A model generated the notes under the pieces. It was not told where the DNA came from and searched no databases. It saw nothing but the letters and a program-made list of their open reading frames with translations. A DNA stretch of 11,930 nucleotides, from the NCBI GenBank assembly GCA_002687255.1, contig NYZR01000047.1, positions 1-11,930 of the forward strand, read 5' to 3'. Numbering within the stretch: the stretch's first letter is position 1; every line of letters starts with the position of its first letter. A program made the position numbers and the translations under genes. The DNA is from Candidatus Pacearchaeota archaeon. Its GTDB lineage: Archaea > Nanobdellota > Nanobdellia > Pacearchaeales > GW2011-AR1. Shown here piece after piece: positions 1 through 7,200 of this stretch.

Positions 1-1
1 C

Positions 2-706
2 TCAGTCCCACAACTCCTCGACCTCCTGAAACTCCCCTACGAACTCAAAAAACACCCCAAGATCATTCTCAAACCAACACTAACAGACACACCTAGCAAA
101 AGCACACCAGCAGAACTCACCGAAGCAGTCCTAAAATACATCCTCAACCACAAAAACCCCGTCGCAGAAATCTTCATAGCAGAAGGGGCCGATGGTCATG
201 ATACAGACGATCTCTTCCAACAGCAGGGCTACACCACCCTAGCAGAAAAATACGGAGTCGGCCTGATCGATCTCAACACCGCAGAGACCGAGGAAACCGA
301 GCACCACGAATTCTTGAGATTCGACACGATCCAATTCCCCACACTGCTTAAGGACAGCTTCCTCATCACCCTTCCCAAACTAGCCCAAGACCAAGAACTC
401 GAACTCCAGGGCGCCCTCACCAGCACCCTAGGCATGTTTCCGGCAGACCACTATAGGGGCTTCCTCGCCGCCAACAAATCCAAAATCAGAAAATGGCCTG
501 CCAAATACGCCATCCACGACATAACGAAATGCAAGATGCCAGACCTCGCCATCATGGACGCCTCAGATCATGTTCTCCTACTGGCAGGACAGCCCCTAGC
601 AGTAGACAAAAAAGCAGCCCAACTCTCCGGACTCGTCTGGAAAGACATCGGCTATCTCAAAATGATGGACGAAGCCCAGGAAGAAGCCATTCAAGTAAAA
701 GCGTAA
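2..706 (+). CDS. DUF362 family protein, 3' part (5' end outside window)
   Basis: The frame is open from the first bases of the window to the TAA at 704-706, giving 234 residues of a protein whose start lies upstream. An internal ATG at 314 is not the start, because the conserved sequence continues well before it. Family features are KIILKPTLTDTP (residues about 20-31, the 'K-x-NLT' region of DUF362), the AEIFIAEGADGHDT stretch, a GVGLIDLN strand, FLITLPKL, and ALTSTLGMFP where typical members read galKN-x-G-x-P. DUF362 proteins are widespread and of unknown biochemical role; some carry a ferredoxin domain, but none is visible in this C-terminal part, which has a single cysteine. The coding strand is very rich in C at third positions. 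The next gene starts 31 nt downstream on the same strand without a strong promoter, so the two are probably co-transcribed. Family call is from motif memory; function is unassigned. Confidence 0.8.
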   Translation, partial: SVPQLLDLLKLPYELKKHPKIILKPTLTDTPSKSTPAELTEAVLKYILNHKNPVAEIFIAEGADGHDTDDLFQQQGYTTLAEKYGVGLIDLNTAETEETEHHEFLRFDTIQFPTLLKDSFLITLPKLAQDQELELQGALTSTLGMFPADHYRGFLAANKSKIRKWPAKYAIHDITKCKMPDLAIMDASDHVLLLAGQPLAVDKKAAQLSGLVWKDIGYLKMMDEAQEEAIQVKA

Positions 707-737
707 TCTATTTCAACCCCCGTTACCAAAAAGAACC

Positions 738-1013
738 ATGAAAAAAGCACTCAGAATATTCATCACCGGCTCCGTCCAAGGCGTCACCTTCCGTGACTAC
801 GTCAAACAACACGCCGATGAAAAAAACCTTGCCGGATTCGTCAGAAATCTAGAAGACGGCAGGATAGAAATCTTCCTAGAAGGAAACCAAGAAGAAGTCG
901 AAGCAGTAGCAGCCATCTGCAAGCGAGGCCCTCCTCACGCCCAGATCCGAGACGTCCAAGAAAAAGAAGAAAAATATCAGGACCTCAAAGAATTCAAGAT
1001 CCTAAGATTCTAA
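738..1013 (+). CDS. acyP: Acylphosphatase
   Basis: A 91-residue protein of the normal length for the small cytosolic acylphosphatases, which hydrolyse the carboxyl-phosphate bond of acyl phosphates such as acetyl phosphate or 1,3-bisphosphoglycerate. The first signature, GSVQGVTFR (residues 11-19), contains the phosphate-binding loop and the catalytic Arg19. The second, GFVRNLEDGRIEIFLEG (33-49), contains the catalytic Asn37. Two small deviations from the textbook pattern are Thr17 where Gly is common, and Ile for Val in the second signature; neither touches a catalytic residue. There is no signal peptide. It follows the DUF362 gene by 31 nt without a clear Shine-Dalgarno. A weak AT-rich stretch about 25 nt upstream (near 708-717) could be a poor TATA box. 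Its stop codon directly abuts the stop of the convergent Cys-rich gene. Confidence 0.95.
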   Translation: MKKALRIFITGSVQGVTFRDYVKQHADEKNLAGFVRNLEDGRIEIFLEGNQEEVEAVAAICKRGPPHAQIRDVQEKEEKYQDLKEFKILRF

Positions 1014-1127
1014 TTACTCAGAATTTCCAGAGTTTTCGCCGGAGCTACAAGAACAGCCACACCCTCCACACTTACTACAACCTGCACAGGTCTCGCCTTC
1101 AGCACCACATCCATTACAGTTACCCAT
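1014..1127 (-). CDS. Cysteine-rich 37-aa peptide, possible metal-binding protein
   Basis: A short minus-strand gene encoding 37 residues, 8 of them Cys (positions 4, 7, 14, 17, 20, 23, 25, 27), in a core GNCNGCG-x(6)-CAGCSKCGGCGCSC followed by a Ser/Gly/Glu/Asn tail. An AGGAGG Shine-Dalgarno (1133-1138) lies 5 nt before the ATG at 1127; a second ATG at 1130 is only 2 nt away and less suitable. The frame is open further upstream, but those codons would overlap the TATA box and lack a ribosome site. The repeated C-x2-C and C-x-C spacing resembles metallothioneins and other small metal or Fe-S binding peptides, but no named family is recognised. The SD, TATA box and spacing all support it as a real gene. 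It ends exactly where the acylphosphatase gene ends. Zinc/copper binding or a redox role are equally possible. Confidence 0.7.
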   Translation of the reverse strand: MGNCNGCGAEGETCAGCSKCGGCGCSCSSGENSGNSE

Positions 1128-1132
1128 CATGC

Positions 1133-1138
1133 CCTCCT
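1133..1138 (-). promoter_or_regulatory. Shine-Dalgarno of the Cys-rich peptide gene
   Basis: AGGAGG on the minus strand, 5 nt from ATG 1127 and 2 nt from ATG 1130; it favours 1127. The predicted transcription start (about 1140) puts this site at the very 5' end of the mRNA. Confidence 0.7.
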
Positions 1139-1160
1139 TATCCCATGTGCAACATTCTAA

Positions 1161-1171
1161 CTTATAAATAC
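1161..1171 (-). promoter_or_regulatory. TATA box for the Cys-rich peptide gene
   Basis: Minus-strand GTATTTATAAG matches the archaeal box A pattern. Its centre (about 1165) lies 25 nt from position 1140, giving a leader of 10-13 nt that contains the Shine-Dalgarno. It is separated by about 45 nt from the lysS TATA box, so the two promoters are divergent and nested in about 100 bp. Confidence 0.6.
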
Positions 1172-1210
1172 CTTCCGATATGAAAACAGCCAAAAACAGC
1201 CCCCACAACC

Positions 1211-1218
1211 TATATAAA
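1211..1218 (+). promoter_or_regulatory. TATA box for lysS (leaderless start)
   Basis: TATATAAA, centred 25-26 nt upstream of ATG 1240. Archaeal transcription usually begins about 25 nt downstream of this centre, so the mRNA would start at the initiation codon. This argues against the earlier in-frame ATG at 1180, which would place the promoter inside the gene. Confidence 0.75.
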
Positions 1219-1239
1219 CCCCATTTTCCCACTCTTCCT

Positions 1240-2736
1240 ATGGGGAGACAAGATCAAATAATAAATGAGAGGATGAAGAAACTAAACGCACTCAAAGCCG
1301 CAGGCATAAACCCGTATCCAAATCGTTTCGAGGTCAAGCACACAGCCCAAGAACTCCAAGACAAATACAAATCACTCAAAAACAACGAAGCAAGGAAAGA
1401 CAAACTCAAACTCGCCGGCCGACTTATGTCCTTCCGGAACTTCGGAAAAATAGCCTTCGGCGTCCTCCAAGACCATTCAGGAAAAATCCAAATCCAAATC
1501 CAATCGGACAAAACCCCGGAGAAAACGCAAAAGTTCATCAAAGACTTCGTAGACACCGGAGATATCATCGGAATAGAAGGCACACCTCTAAGAACAGAAC
1601 GAGGAGAACTCTCTGTCCTCATTAACACAGCAACCATGCTCACCAAATCCCTCCTCCCCCTCCCAGAAAAATGGCACGGCCTCCAAGACGAAGAAGAACG
1701 CTATCGAAAACGCTACCTAGATACCACAATCAATAAAGAAGTGAAAACAGTCTTCGAGACAAGAGCAAAAATGCTTTCTATAATGAGGACATTCATGGAT
1801 GAGAAAGGCTTCATCGAAATAGAAACCCCTCTCTTACAGACAGTCTATGGGGGAGCACTTGCCGAGCCGTTCATCACACACATCAATGCTTACGACACCG
1901 ACGTTTTCCTCAGCATCGCCCCAGAACTCCCTCTAAAAAAAGCACTCGTCGGAGGATTCAACAAGGTTTATGAAATCACCAAGAAATTCCGGAACGAAGG
2001 AGCCGATCGTTCTCACAATCCAGAACACATGACCATCGAGTGGTATCAGTCCTACGCAGATTATAATGATGGCATGGACTTGGTCGAAGAACTCATCAAA
2101 AAACTAGCAAAAGAAGTCTTAGGAAAACAAACAATCACCTATCAAGGACACAAAATAGATTTACGAAAGTGGAAGAGGATCACCTTAGCAGACGCAATAC
2201 AAGAGCATCTAGGGGAGGACGTCTCAAAAATAAGAACAGACGACGATGCAAAAAAGATAGCGGAGAAATATAACATCAATCCCGAAGAGATAACTAAATC
2301 AAATATTCAAGATGAATTAATGAAATTATTCAGGGAAAAACTGATTCAACCAACTTTCCTCATAGACTATCCACTTGAGTCTTCCCCATTAGCAAAGCCA
2401 AAAGAATCTGATCCAACAAAGGCAGAAGTCTTCCAGCCGTTTATCGGCGGTCTGGAGATTGCTCGTGCATACTCTGAATTAAATGATCCTAAACTGCAAG
2501 AAGAACATTTCAAGGAACAGGAAGAAGAAAGAGAGAAAGGAACAAAGGAGACAATGCCAACAGACAGTGACTTTGTGACAGCACTTCAGCAAGGCATGCC
2601 CCCTGCTTGCGGCGTGGGCATCGGAATAGAAAGATTAGTTATGCTATTCACAGACAATGCTTCTATCCGAGACGTTATTCTCTTTCCTTTCATGCGCCCT
2701 CTACATTCAAAAAACAAAAAAGGAGGTGAAATGTGA
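1240..2736 (+). CDS. lysS: Lysyl-tRNA synthetase, class II
   Basis: A cytosolic enzyme that charges tRNA-Lys with lysine using ATP. From ATG 1240 the protein has 498 residues, the usual size for class II LysRS. The N-terminus has the typical helix ending in GINPYP, followed by an anticodon-binding OB fold (GRLMSFRNFGKIAFGVLQD and the IQIQIQ strand). Class II motif 1 ends in ETPLLQ (Pro197). Motif 2 is KKFRNEGADRSHNPEH with the ATP-binding Arg251, and motif 3 is GVGIGIERLVMLF with Arg465. GGFNKVYEI and GGLEIARAYSELNDP are typical of the lysine enzyme rather than AspRS or AsnRS. The start was chosen from the TATA box at 1211-1218 and the family N-terminus; the upstream ATG at 1180 would only add residues of non-family sequence. 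Many archaea use the unrelated class I LysRS, so a class II enzyme is a modest lineage marker. Codon use seems to shift from C-ending codons in the first half to more AT-ending codons after about 2100. The TGA is followed immediately by the next ATG. Confidence 0.97.
   Translation: MGRQDQIINERMKKLNALKAAGINPYPNRFEVKHTAQELQDKYKSLKNNEARKDKLKLAGRLMSFRNFGKIAFGVLQDHSGKIQIQIQSDKTPEKTQKFIKDFVDTGDIIGIEGTPLRTERGELSVLINTATMLTKSLLPLPEKWHGLQDEEERYRKRYLDTTINKEVKTVFETRAKMLSIMRTFMDEKGFIEIETPLLQTVYGGALAEPFITHINAYDTDVFLSIAPELPLKKALVGGFNKVYEITKKFRNEGADRSHNPEHMTIEWYQSYADYNDGMDLVEELIKKLAKEVLGKQTITYQGHKIDLRKWKRITLADAIQEHLGEDVSKIRTDDDAKKIAEKYNINPEEITKSNIQDELMKLFREKLIQPTFLIDYPLESSPLAKPKESDPTKAEVFQPFIGGLEIARAYSELNDPKLQEEHFKEQEEEREKGTKETMPTDSDFVTALQQGMPPACGVGIGIERLVMLFTDNASIRDVILFPFMRPLHSKNKKGGEM
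2721..2729 (+). promoter_or_regulatory. Strong Shine-Dalgarno for the histone-fold gene
   Basis: AGGAGGTGA, a near-complete match to the anti-SD of 16S rRNA, lies inside the last codons of lysS and 7 nt before ATG 2737. It is the strongest ribosome site in the window and a main reason to accept the short gene that follows. Confidence 0.8.
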
Positions 2737-2904
2737 ATGGCAGACCTAGTGGTCAAAAGTAAAGTCAAAGAAGCCGTTTCTGATTTGAGCGTTTCTGCAG
2801 ATGTAGCAGAAAAGCTGAACCAGCTCGTCGCAGAGCTCCTCGCTCGTGGAGCGGAAAGAGCGAAGGCGAACGGTAGAAGAACGTTACAAGCACGAGACCT
2901 TTAA
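2737..2904 (+). CDS. Short archaeal histone-fold protein (DUF1931/NFYB-like)
   Basis: A 55-residue protein starting MADLVVKSKVKEAVSDL and ending NGRRTLQARDL. The pattern is a short first helix (KSKVKEAV), then SVSADVAEKLNQLVAELL as the long central helix, then AERAKANGRRTLQARDL. This matches the histone-fold proteins common in archaea; the basic loop NGRRT corresponds to the L2 DNA-contacting loop of archaeal histones (GRKTI in HMfB). Compared with the 66-69 residue classical archaeal histones the third helix is nearly absent, a form I recall in DPANN proteins annotated as DUF1931 or histone-like. The role would be DNA binding or compaction as a dimer; this is inference. The start is fixed by a strong Shine-Dalgarno 7 nt upstream and by the lysS TGA directly preceding the ATG, so it is translationally linked to lysS. 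It is short enough to be skipped by many gene callers. Confidence 0.85.
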   Translation: MADLVVKSKVKEAVSDLSVSADVAEKLNQLVAELLARGAERAKANGRRTLQARDL

Positions 2905-2936
2905 GGTTTCTCCAAGTTTCCCTTATTTTTAATTCA

Positions 2937-2953
2937 GGGGGTGAAAAACCCCC
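2937..2953 (+). other. GC hairpin ahead of hjc
   Basis: GGGGG-TGAAAAA-CCCCC, a 5-bp perfect GC stem with a 7-nt loop, 16 nt before the hjc start. A T-rich stretch (2922-2930, TTATTTTTA) lies just upstream and could be an archaeal U-tract terminator of lysS-histone mRNA or a TATA-like element for hjc (predicted start about 2951, leader about 19 nt). No Shine-Dalgarno is visible for hjc, so the hairpin may lie in its short leader. Confidence 0.4.
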
Positions 2954-2969
2954 ATCATACTCACAAAAG

Positions 2970-3449
2970 ATGTCAAACAAAGCAAAAGGCTCCCGAACAG
3001 AACGAGAACTCATAAAACTCTTCACCGAACACAGTTGGCGAGCCGTTCGAGTCGCCGGCTCAGGCGTCAACGACGATTCTCCGTGCGATTTAATAGTAGG
3101 AAAAACAGCAAGAAAAGGATACACCATCGAAGCGAAATCTTCTAAGAAGACGCTCATCTATATCTCAAACGAACAAATGCACGACTTCATCATGTTCTCG
3201 AACATGATCGGCCTCAAGCCAGTCATAGCCGTCCGCTTCAACTACGAAGGCTGGCTCTTCCTCGACCCCAAACACCTCAAGTCCACAGAGAAGGCATGGG
3301 GGGTCTCTCTCAAACTCGCAAAACAAAAAGGAAAAAAATTCAGTCAATTTTTTGAAACAGCTGCTACAAACGGACAGACACAAGAATTCGACGCTGAAGC
3401 CATGGAAGAAATTCTTGCCCAATTAGAAAAAGAAGAAGCCAAGGCATAA
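2970..3449 (+). CDS. hjc: Archaeal Holliday junction resolvase Hjc
   Basis: Structure-specific endonuclease that cuts four-way DNA junctions in recombination and fork repair, acting as a dimer. The N-terminal 100 residues carry the family motifs: KGSRTERELIKLF with catalytic Glu11, CDLIVG with Asp40, and YTIEAKSSKK with Glu54 and Lys56, together the PD-(D/E)xK metal site. The domain closes with PVIAVRFNYEGWLFLDP, the usual Hjc C-terminal strands. Two oddities are seen: an insertion between the GSG and the Asp40 motif compared with Pyrococcus Hjc, and a C-terminal extension of about 50 residues that is first basic (KLAKQKGKKF) and then acidic (EEILAQLEKEEAKA). The usual length is about 120-140 residues; this is 159. 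It follows the histone gene by 65 nt. The extension could bind a partner or DNA, which is speculation. Confidence 0.93.
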   Translation: MSNKAKGSRTERELIKLFTEHSWRAVRVAGSGVNDDSPCDLIVGKTARKGYTIEAKSSKKTLIYISNEQMHDFIMFSNMIGLKPVIAVRFNYEGWLFLDPKHLKSTEKAWGVSLKLAKQKGKKFSQFFETAATNGQTQEFDAEAMEEILAQLEKEEAKA

Positions 3450-3478
3450 AAACCTAGAGAAAAAACAGCGTCATCAAG

Positions 3479-3487
3479 ATTATAAAC
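3479..3487 (+). promoter_or_regulatory. TATA box for the anchor-protein / giant-protein unit
   Basis: ATTATAAAC, centred 25 nt upstream of ATG 3508, so the transcript is predicted to be leaderless. No Shine-Dalgarno is present ahead of this ATG. The promoter separates the envelope unit from the lysS-histone-hjc group. Confidence 0.7.
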
Positions 3488-3507
3488 TGTCCACGCCTCC
3501 CTAATCA

Positions 3508-4227
3508 ATGACAAAAAGGGGACAGGTGACCATTTTTCTGCTTGTGGCGATATTGCTCGTCGCAGCAATGGTGGTTCTTTTCCTAACAAAAGATAAGCTA
3601 TCAATAAAAGGAGCCGAGACCACACCTGAAGAGTTCGCACCAATCACAGAATACATAGAATCTTGCCTCGCAAGAAGCCTGGAAGACGCAGTAAGACTCG
3701 TCGGCCTCCAAGGAGGACACATAAACTTGCCCGAGAATCACGTAGAAGCAGGATTATTCAAGGCAGCTTATGGGGTGGAAAACAACAAAAATGCCATCCC
3801 TTCCAAGAAGGCTATAGAAAGCGAGATCAGTCGCTATGTTGAGCTAACGGCTCCTTTCTGTTTTGACAGATCTGAGTTGAGACAATATGATCTTTCCTTG
3901 GGAGATGCGAAAGCAGAAGTCTCAATATCAGATAAATCTGTCGGAGCAGATCTACGAATGCCTCTTACGATCACACAAGAAGAAGGTGCAATCCTCCACG
4001 ACAAAACATAAAGCGTAAACATAGAAAGCCCTCTCGGCGAGACACTAGATTTCTCTGAAAAGATCACCAAAGAGATCATAAAAAATCCTGCCTCCTTAAA
4101 CATAAACCTCCTCTCACAGTCAGGATTTTTCGTAAGAGTGTTAACTCAAGAAGAAAAAGAAATATATGTAATCACAAGAACAATAAAAAGGGGTGAAGAA
4201 GTATATGTCTTTATGTTTGCCACATAA
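3508..4227 (+). pseudogene. Membrane-anchored pilin-like/surface protein with in-frame TAA
   Basis: The N-terminus MTKRGQVTIFLLVAILLVAA (TM about residues 8-27) is the K-R/K-G-Q-V/L-T-I-F anchor common to many archaeal, especially DPANN, envelope proteins; it resembles a pilin-type or uncleaved signal anchor. The outside part has YIESCLARSLEDAVRLVGLQGG (starting near residue 49), AAYGV, and a second Cys in APFCF; the two Cys could pair. The ORF stops at TAA 4009-4011 (codon 168), but the same frame then runs on for 71 sense codons to TAA 4225-4227. These read SVNIESPLGETLDFSEK... and end GEEVYVFMFAT, as expected for the rest of such a protein. No shift is needed, so a nonsense change, assembly error or readthrough is indicated. 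If real, the product would be a 167-residue truncated protein. The full product would have 239 residues. The leaderless promoter is intact. The 3' end overlaps the start of the next gene, so the stop could also affect translation of that gene. No downstream ATG would rescue the C-terminal part. Confidence 0.75.
4190..4196 (+). promoter_or_regulatory. Shine-Dalgarno selecting ATG 4205
   Basis: GGGGTGA, 8 nt before ATG 4205. The in-frame GTG at 4193 lies inside this motif and so is a poorer start. Choosing 4205 gives a classic signal peptide. Confidence 0.65.
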
Positions 4228-7200
4228 GGCGCTAAAACTCATAATCTGCTTAGGCATTCTGACCATCTTTTTCATATCTCATGGGCTTGCAACCGAAGGA
4301 GAGGAGCTAGAGATCATAGGGGGTCTAAAATATGTAAAAGACGGAACAAACGAACTGGAAATTGATGGGAAAAAGATACAATTAACTGAAGAAGGATCAA
4401 GCATCCAAGTCTTGAAAGAGAAGGAACAAACAATCTTCAAACTAAAGGGCTCTGGTAGCCTCACATTAGAAGGCGGACAAGAATTGGGAAACATAGCAAA
4501 TGCAGAGATAAAAACAGACAAGGAGGGAATCTTTTATGCAGATTTCATCGCAACAAGGGATGAAGAATACTCTTTTCAATACGGAACAAATGAACTGAAC
4601 GTCGCTGCAAAAAAAGACTCAAGAGTCACTTTTGACTCGAGAGAAAAAAAGGTTCTTGGTGAAAACGTTGAGATTCTTTACGGAGGCACTATGGTGAATA
4701 CACAAGATACCGTCACACTAGAATTTTCTCAAGAAGGCCCATTAAGCGAGATAGATTTTTCAGAAGAAGGGACGTTCCAAAGCGAAGATGGCCTCGCCTT
4801 CAGTTCCGAGGACTTTAAAGTCTACCTGAACGACCAAGAGGCAGGAAGGGGAGAAACCTACATCCGATTGGACGGCGGCACAAGTGAGCTCGCAGGACAA
4901 ATAAGCATGACTGATAACAACTACGGTCTCGACTACACGGGCTTAGGCGATGAAAGCTCTGTGGAATACGATGACGAAAAGGCAAGCTTCGATCTCACAG
5001 GGTCTGCCGAAATTTCTAACGGATTCACCCATCTCAATATAAGGGATGAAAAGATAACTCTTGAAACAAATACTCTCACAGATCTCAGCGAAGAAGGAGA
5101 ACCTTTTTCTGTAACCTATACGGATAATGAGGGAAACGAACAAAATATTCACCTGGGGAGCCTCTTCGAAGAGTTTGGAGTAGTAGCTTTCGGAGAATCT
5201 GAAGGGGGCTTCGTAACACAATCTCTCGACACTCTTAACACGGATCAACTCTTCAAGGCATCACAATTTGATCCACACTTTGCAGCGGCAGACGGGTTTG
5301 AAGAACGAGGGCTCTCAGACCTAGCAAAAGAGACCTACATTTTTATAGCAGAGCAATCACCCCCGGGCTCTGAAGGAAGACGTTATGCAACCGAAAGATT
5401 AATGCGTTTGCGAGATCCCTTAGCAAAACAAGAGGTGCTTTTCACAGGGGTCGCCGAGAATCACGACGGCTCTTACATCCAGCTAAATCAAGAAGAAGGT
5501 TTGATCTCCACAGGAAGAGACGACCCAGCTTTCGCAGCGGTTTATGCAGAAAAAATAATTGAAAGTGAGGTGCTTCAAGGAATAAGCAAACCTTTTGAAG
5601 CATTAGGAGAGGGAACAGAAAAATTGCTCAAGAGTATCGAAGTAGAAAGAAACTTAAATAGGGAAGACCTGGAGAGACTGAATCAAGAATCAAGAATTGG
5701 ATTGAATAGGGAAGAGGTGAACCAATTAGGAGAATTTCTTGAAAAAGGAGACAGAAGGGGATTCGCAAATGCTGCCCAAGAGCTGGTAGAACGTAAAAAG
5801 AGGCTTCTCACCATAAAGAAAGAAATTTCTGACATTGCGGCAGCCCAAGAATCTTTCGTGCCAGGAAGAAAACTTTCAAATGAAAATGCACAGTTCGGAG
5901 TCCTTCTCCAAGAAGCAAGAAGAAGGGATGGGGAATTAATAAATAGGTATGAAATCCAAGAGAGAAAAGAATCATTCTATAAGGCGGAGATGCAGATAGA
6001 CTCTCTGATCTACTCGGAAGGGTTGGGAGATACTTTAAAAGAAAAAGCTATCTCTTTGGCAAACATCGATGAAGGAACTGTGCTGGCATTAGAGGAGATC
6101 ATGGGGGAAAAAGCAACTCTTGATCTTCTTAGATACAATGCAGCAAAAGAAATTAACAAGATGTCAACAAATGAGAACATTCTCCAAAAACAGTTTTTAG
6201 GAGAATACTCAAAAAAACTCACTTCCTCAAACTACTTAGATGTGGTTGACGCAAGCATAGAGAGACTAGTAGAAGAAAAGACAGGACTCAATGTGGGAGA
6301 CTCTCAAGACATTCCCCCTGAATTGATTGAATACGCCGCTCAACAAGTGAAACGGGAAAAAGAAATTTCTTCAGTGGTGTTAGACACGTTTAACAAAAAC
6401 TCATTTAATGATCTTAACCAACAAGAAGTTGCATCAGCATTAGCGAACATCAATTCATTCAAGGAAGATTTTTACAAAACAGTCTCTAATGTGAAGTTTA
6501 AAAGAACCGGAAAGGGCCTGTATGTGCTTCAGGAAGGTGTCAGCCCAACACTCTCTGACATCGTCCTCATAAACAGAATGGATGGTGTAGCTTCTACCCA
6601 AGAAAAAGAAATCCTAACAAAACTGCAGCAGCAGCAAGACCTTGAGAAGTTTACAGACAAAAATTTAAAGAGTGCGATTGACTTCGTGGGTGCCTCAAGC
6701 GGGCCCGCAGGACTTGCAATAGAGGGGGGGAAATTCGTTGGAGAGGAACTTGCAGAGAATGGAGCATTCTATATTGCAGGATTGGGCCTGGGTGCAGCAG
6801 CAAAAATGGCAGGATCAGCAATCCTAAAGTCAAAAAGAATCCGTGATTTAGAGAGGGCTACAGAAACACTCGAAGCATTACAGGAGAGAGGTGTTACACT
6901 AAGCGAGCTTGAAAGGATGGGGCCTCTCACGCAAAGAAAGAATGGTCTCATCGAACTAGAAGTAAAAGACCCAAGAGTCCTGAGAAGATTCACATCTGAG
7001 GATGACGTCCTTTCCTTGGCTGATGAAGGGTTCAGAGTCATGAATCTGGAAGGACAAGACATCCTTGTAAAAACCCCTGGGGTAGAAATCCCTGACGGGA
7101 TCTATGAGGGGCTCAGTCTCAGGCCACTTTCCGGAAAGACTATTACGGAAGAAATCGAATTTATCAGAGAAGGGACAGAACAACTTTCAGAAGATCTAGG

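Noticed and set aside
1128..1232. N-terminal extension of the Cys-rich peptide with a hydrophobic stretch
   Set aside because: The extension overlaps both divergent TATA boxes and lacks a ribosome site; the short form has an SD at 5 nt.
1180..1239. Longer lysS start at ATG 1180
   Set aside because: It would place the TATATAAA box inside the gene and adds 20 residues not typical of LysRS; ATG 1240 is 25-26 nt from the box centre.
4193..4204. GTG 4193 as start of the giant protein
   Set aside because: The GTG lies inside the GGGGTGA ribosome site; ATG 4205 has correct spacing and a good signal peptide.
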